Positions 62,801-64,000 of a stretch of DNA of 64,000 bases are shown in pieces. The stretch comes from Pyxicephalus adspersus (taxonomy: Eukaryota; Chordata; Amphibia; Anura; Pyxicephalidae): NCBI RefSeq assembly GCF_032062135.1, contig NC_092859.1:67748627-67812626 (forward strand), in the 5' to 3' direction. The notes beneath the pieces were generated by a model, which worked only from the letters and a program-made list of their open reading frames with translations, ran no database searches and had not been told where the DNA came from. Every line of letters starts with the position of its first letter. Positions within the stretch are counted from its first letter, which is position 1. A program made the position numbers and the translations under genes.

Positions 62801-63471
62801 CCCAATATATTCAATGATTTTTGAGTTACTGTCTTAAAACAAATATGTAGATCAGGAAAGTCGGCTAGAGAGCTCTTGATCCTATGATGTACTTAGTGTA
62901 CACATCAGAATTGTATTAATCAATATTCATTCTATTTAATGCATTATAATGCTTTTTATTTGTATGTTGTAAAAAATCCAAAATTGAAGGGTTAAATAGC
63001 AGCACACATAGTGCACTATGTCATATGATGAAGAATGATAATGGCATGGTTTGACAGTGACCAACTTCTAGTTGGTGGTTGGCTGTTTTGGTGCTGCTGG
63101 TGGCCAGTTAGAAATAAAGAATTATTGGTGTCGGTGCCCTACTTACCTAAAGAAGTACTTTGTACCAATACAGACGCCAACATCTAGACACTGCCTTTAT
63201 AAAAGGCTCCTCTGTAGATCTGAAAATATTTATTTATTGTGATGGATCTGAAAACTTTTAATTTTTTTGTGGTGGAAAAGAAAGCTTTTCTTTTGAATTA
63301 CTTTGGACTTTCAGGCTTCTTGTTCTGCAGAATTTGCTCGCTTCAATCATTAACCAATCACCCACCAGCTTTTGGCAGTTGGGAGTTTCAGTACAGCACC
63401 AGTTGGTGGGAGACTACTGTATAATCTTAGTTCACACTTCCCTTTAAAAATGATGTGAGTAAGATACAATG
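59811..63471. other. Intergenic sequence without a recognised gene
   Basis: The longest frame (60843-61199, 118 codons) has no recognisable motif. A CTCF-like CCACCAGGGGACAG on the minus strand at about 62349-62362 has one mismatch to consensus. No repeats could be classified. Confidence 0.4.
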
Positions 63472-63479
63472 CTGTAATG

Positions 63480-64000
63480 CAGTGGTGCCCAACCTTTTCT
63501 CATCTGAGGGCCACATTTGACATTGAGATAAAACCCATGGGCCACAATGCAAACAAAAATTAAAGATCTATGTTTAAAAATAGAATAGTTTTCAATTAAA
63601 ATAAAATTACATTGAAATTATTCTAGTTACTCTAACATACATGCACCAAATAAAGGGTATGACAAATTAGGAATTTCTGCACTAATCATTTTATTAATGA
63701 AAGATACAAAACTAAAGCTATCATATAGTGCTGGCTGGTCATATATTGCTCCCCGCTCACCATTCCTGTACCAAAGAGCAGAAACTACACCATACAGGCT
63801 ATAGGGTTATAGGGGGCCACTAACCTTCTTTGTACCTCAAAATCTTTGCAAAATATACTTCCAGAGAAATGCAATTCATGTGACAGATAGCCAAGAGGTA
63901 CATGTTTCTACTGCTAGATCCTCAGGTCCCTCCATCTCCCCGCGCCAGAGAAATTAGGATTCACAGAAGGAATGAGAGGGTTAACAGCTATGTGTGACAT
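63480..64000. mobile_element. hAT-like element, left end only (runs to window edge or is truncated)
   Basis: Starts CAGTGGTGCCCAACCTTTTC followed by TGAGGGCCACATT, typical of hAT left ends. The candidate 8-bp duplication would be CTGTAATG (63472-63479). No matching right end is seen before the window stops. Confidence 0.55.

Noticed and set aside
1..64000. tRNA, 5S rRNA, U6 and other small RNA genes
   Set aside because: No convincing B-box (GGTTCGANTCC), 5S or U6 sequence was found on either strand by eye.

Overview
This is a mostly non-coding stretch of a vertebrate nuclear genome. It is AT-rich, with two assembly gaps (2494-2603 and 59387-59495), long empty intervals and many dead transposons. 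A frog is most likely, judging from the repeat families (an L2-type 3' end with a TACAGCGCTGCGTAATATGT-like motif, TTAA-flanked MITEs, DIRS-order elements with an SGNH domain, Penelope-like relics). This is inference, and the species cannot be named.

Only one host coding exon can be supported: exon 1 of the long isoform of DPYSL3 (CRMP4), on the minus strand at 33800-34123. It has a GCCATGG start context and a GTAAGT splice donor. No further DPYSL3 exon was recognised to the left, so 1-33799 is best read as the first intron (at least 33.8 kb). From 34124 rightwards lie the 5' flank, a ~1 kb minisatellite of ~59-bp units (34300-35335), and about 29 kb of upstream intergenic DNA with no recognisable gene.

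The intron carries: a Penelope-like relic with a hammerhead-ribozyme-like fold (4312-4364, minus); two hAT-type MITEs with 8-bp target duplications (2344-2845, 9103-9439); a solo LTR with a 5-bp duplication that was split by a later retroelement insertion with a 15-bp duplication (7387-8590); a Tc1-type MITE (16877-17281); two 5'-truncated L1/Tx1-like LINEs with 14-15 bp duplications (17650-18367 minus, 19369-22040 plus); two TTAA-flanked MITEs (23504-24072, 28663-28999); and one member of a palindromic MITE family (31730-31925).

The upstream flank carries: a mariner-type MITE (36837-37219); a large inverted repeat (39207-39756); L2 tails; a second LTR copy with a perfect CTCF-type motif (44928-45557); a deleted DIRS-order element whose reverse transcriptase is fused to its tyrosine recombinase, followed by an SGNH hydrolase-like domain (47900-49285, minus); a second covarying hammerhead-like fold (52443-52496); an L2 fragment interrupted by a MITE (53565-54400); a MITE with a 31-33 bp VNTR grown inside it (59003-59810); and the start of another hAT-like element at the right edge (63480 onwards).

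No tRNA, rRNA, snRNA gene or CRISPR array was found.
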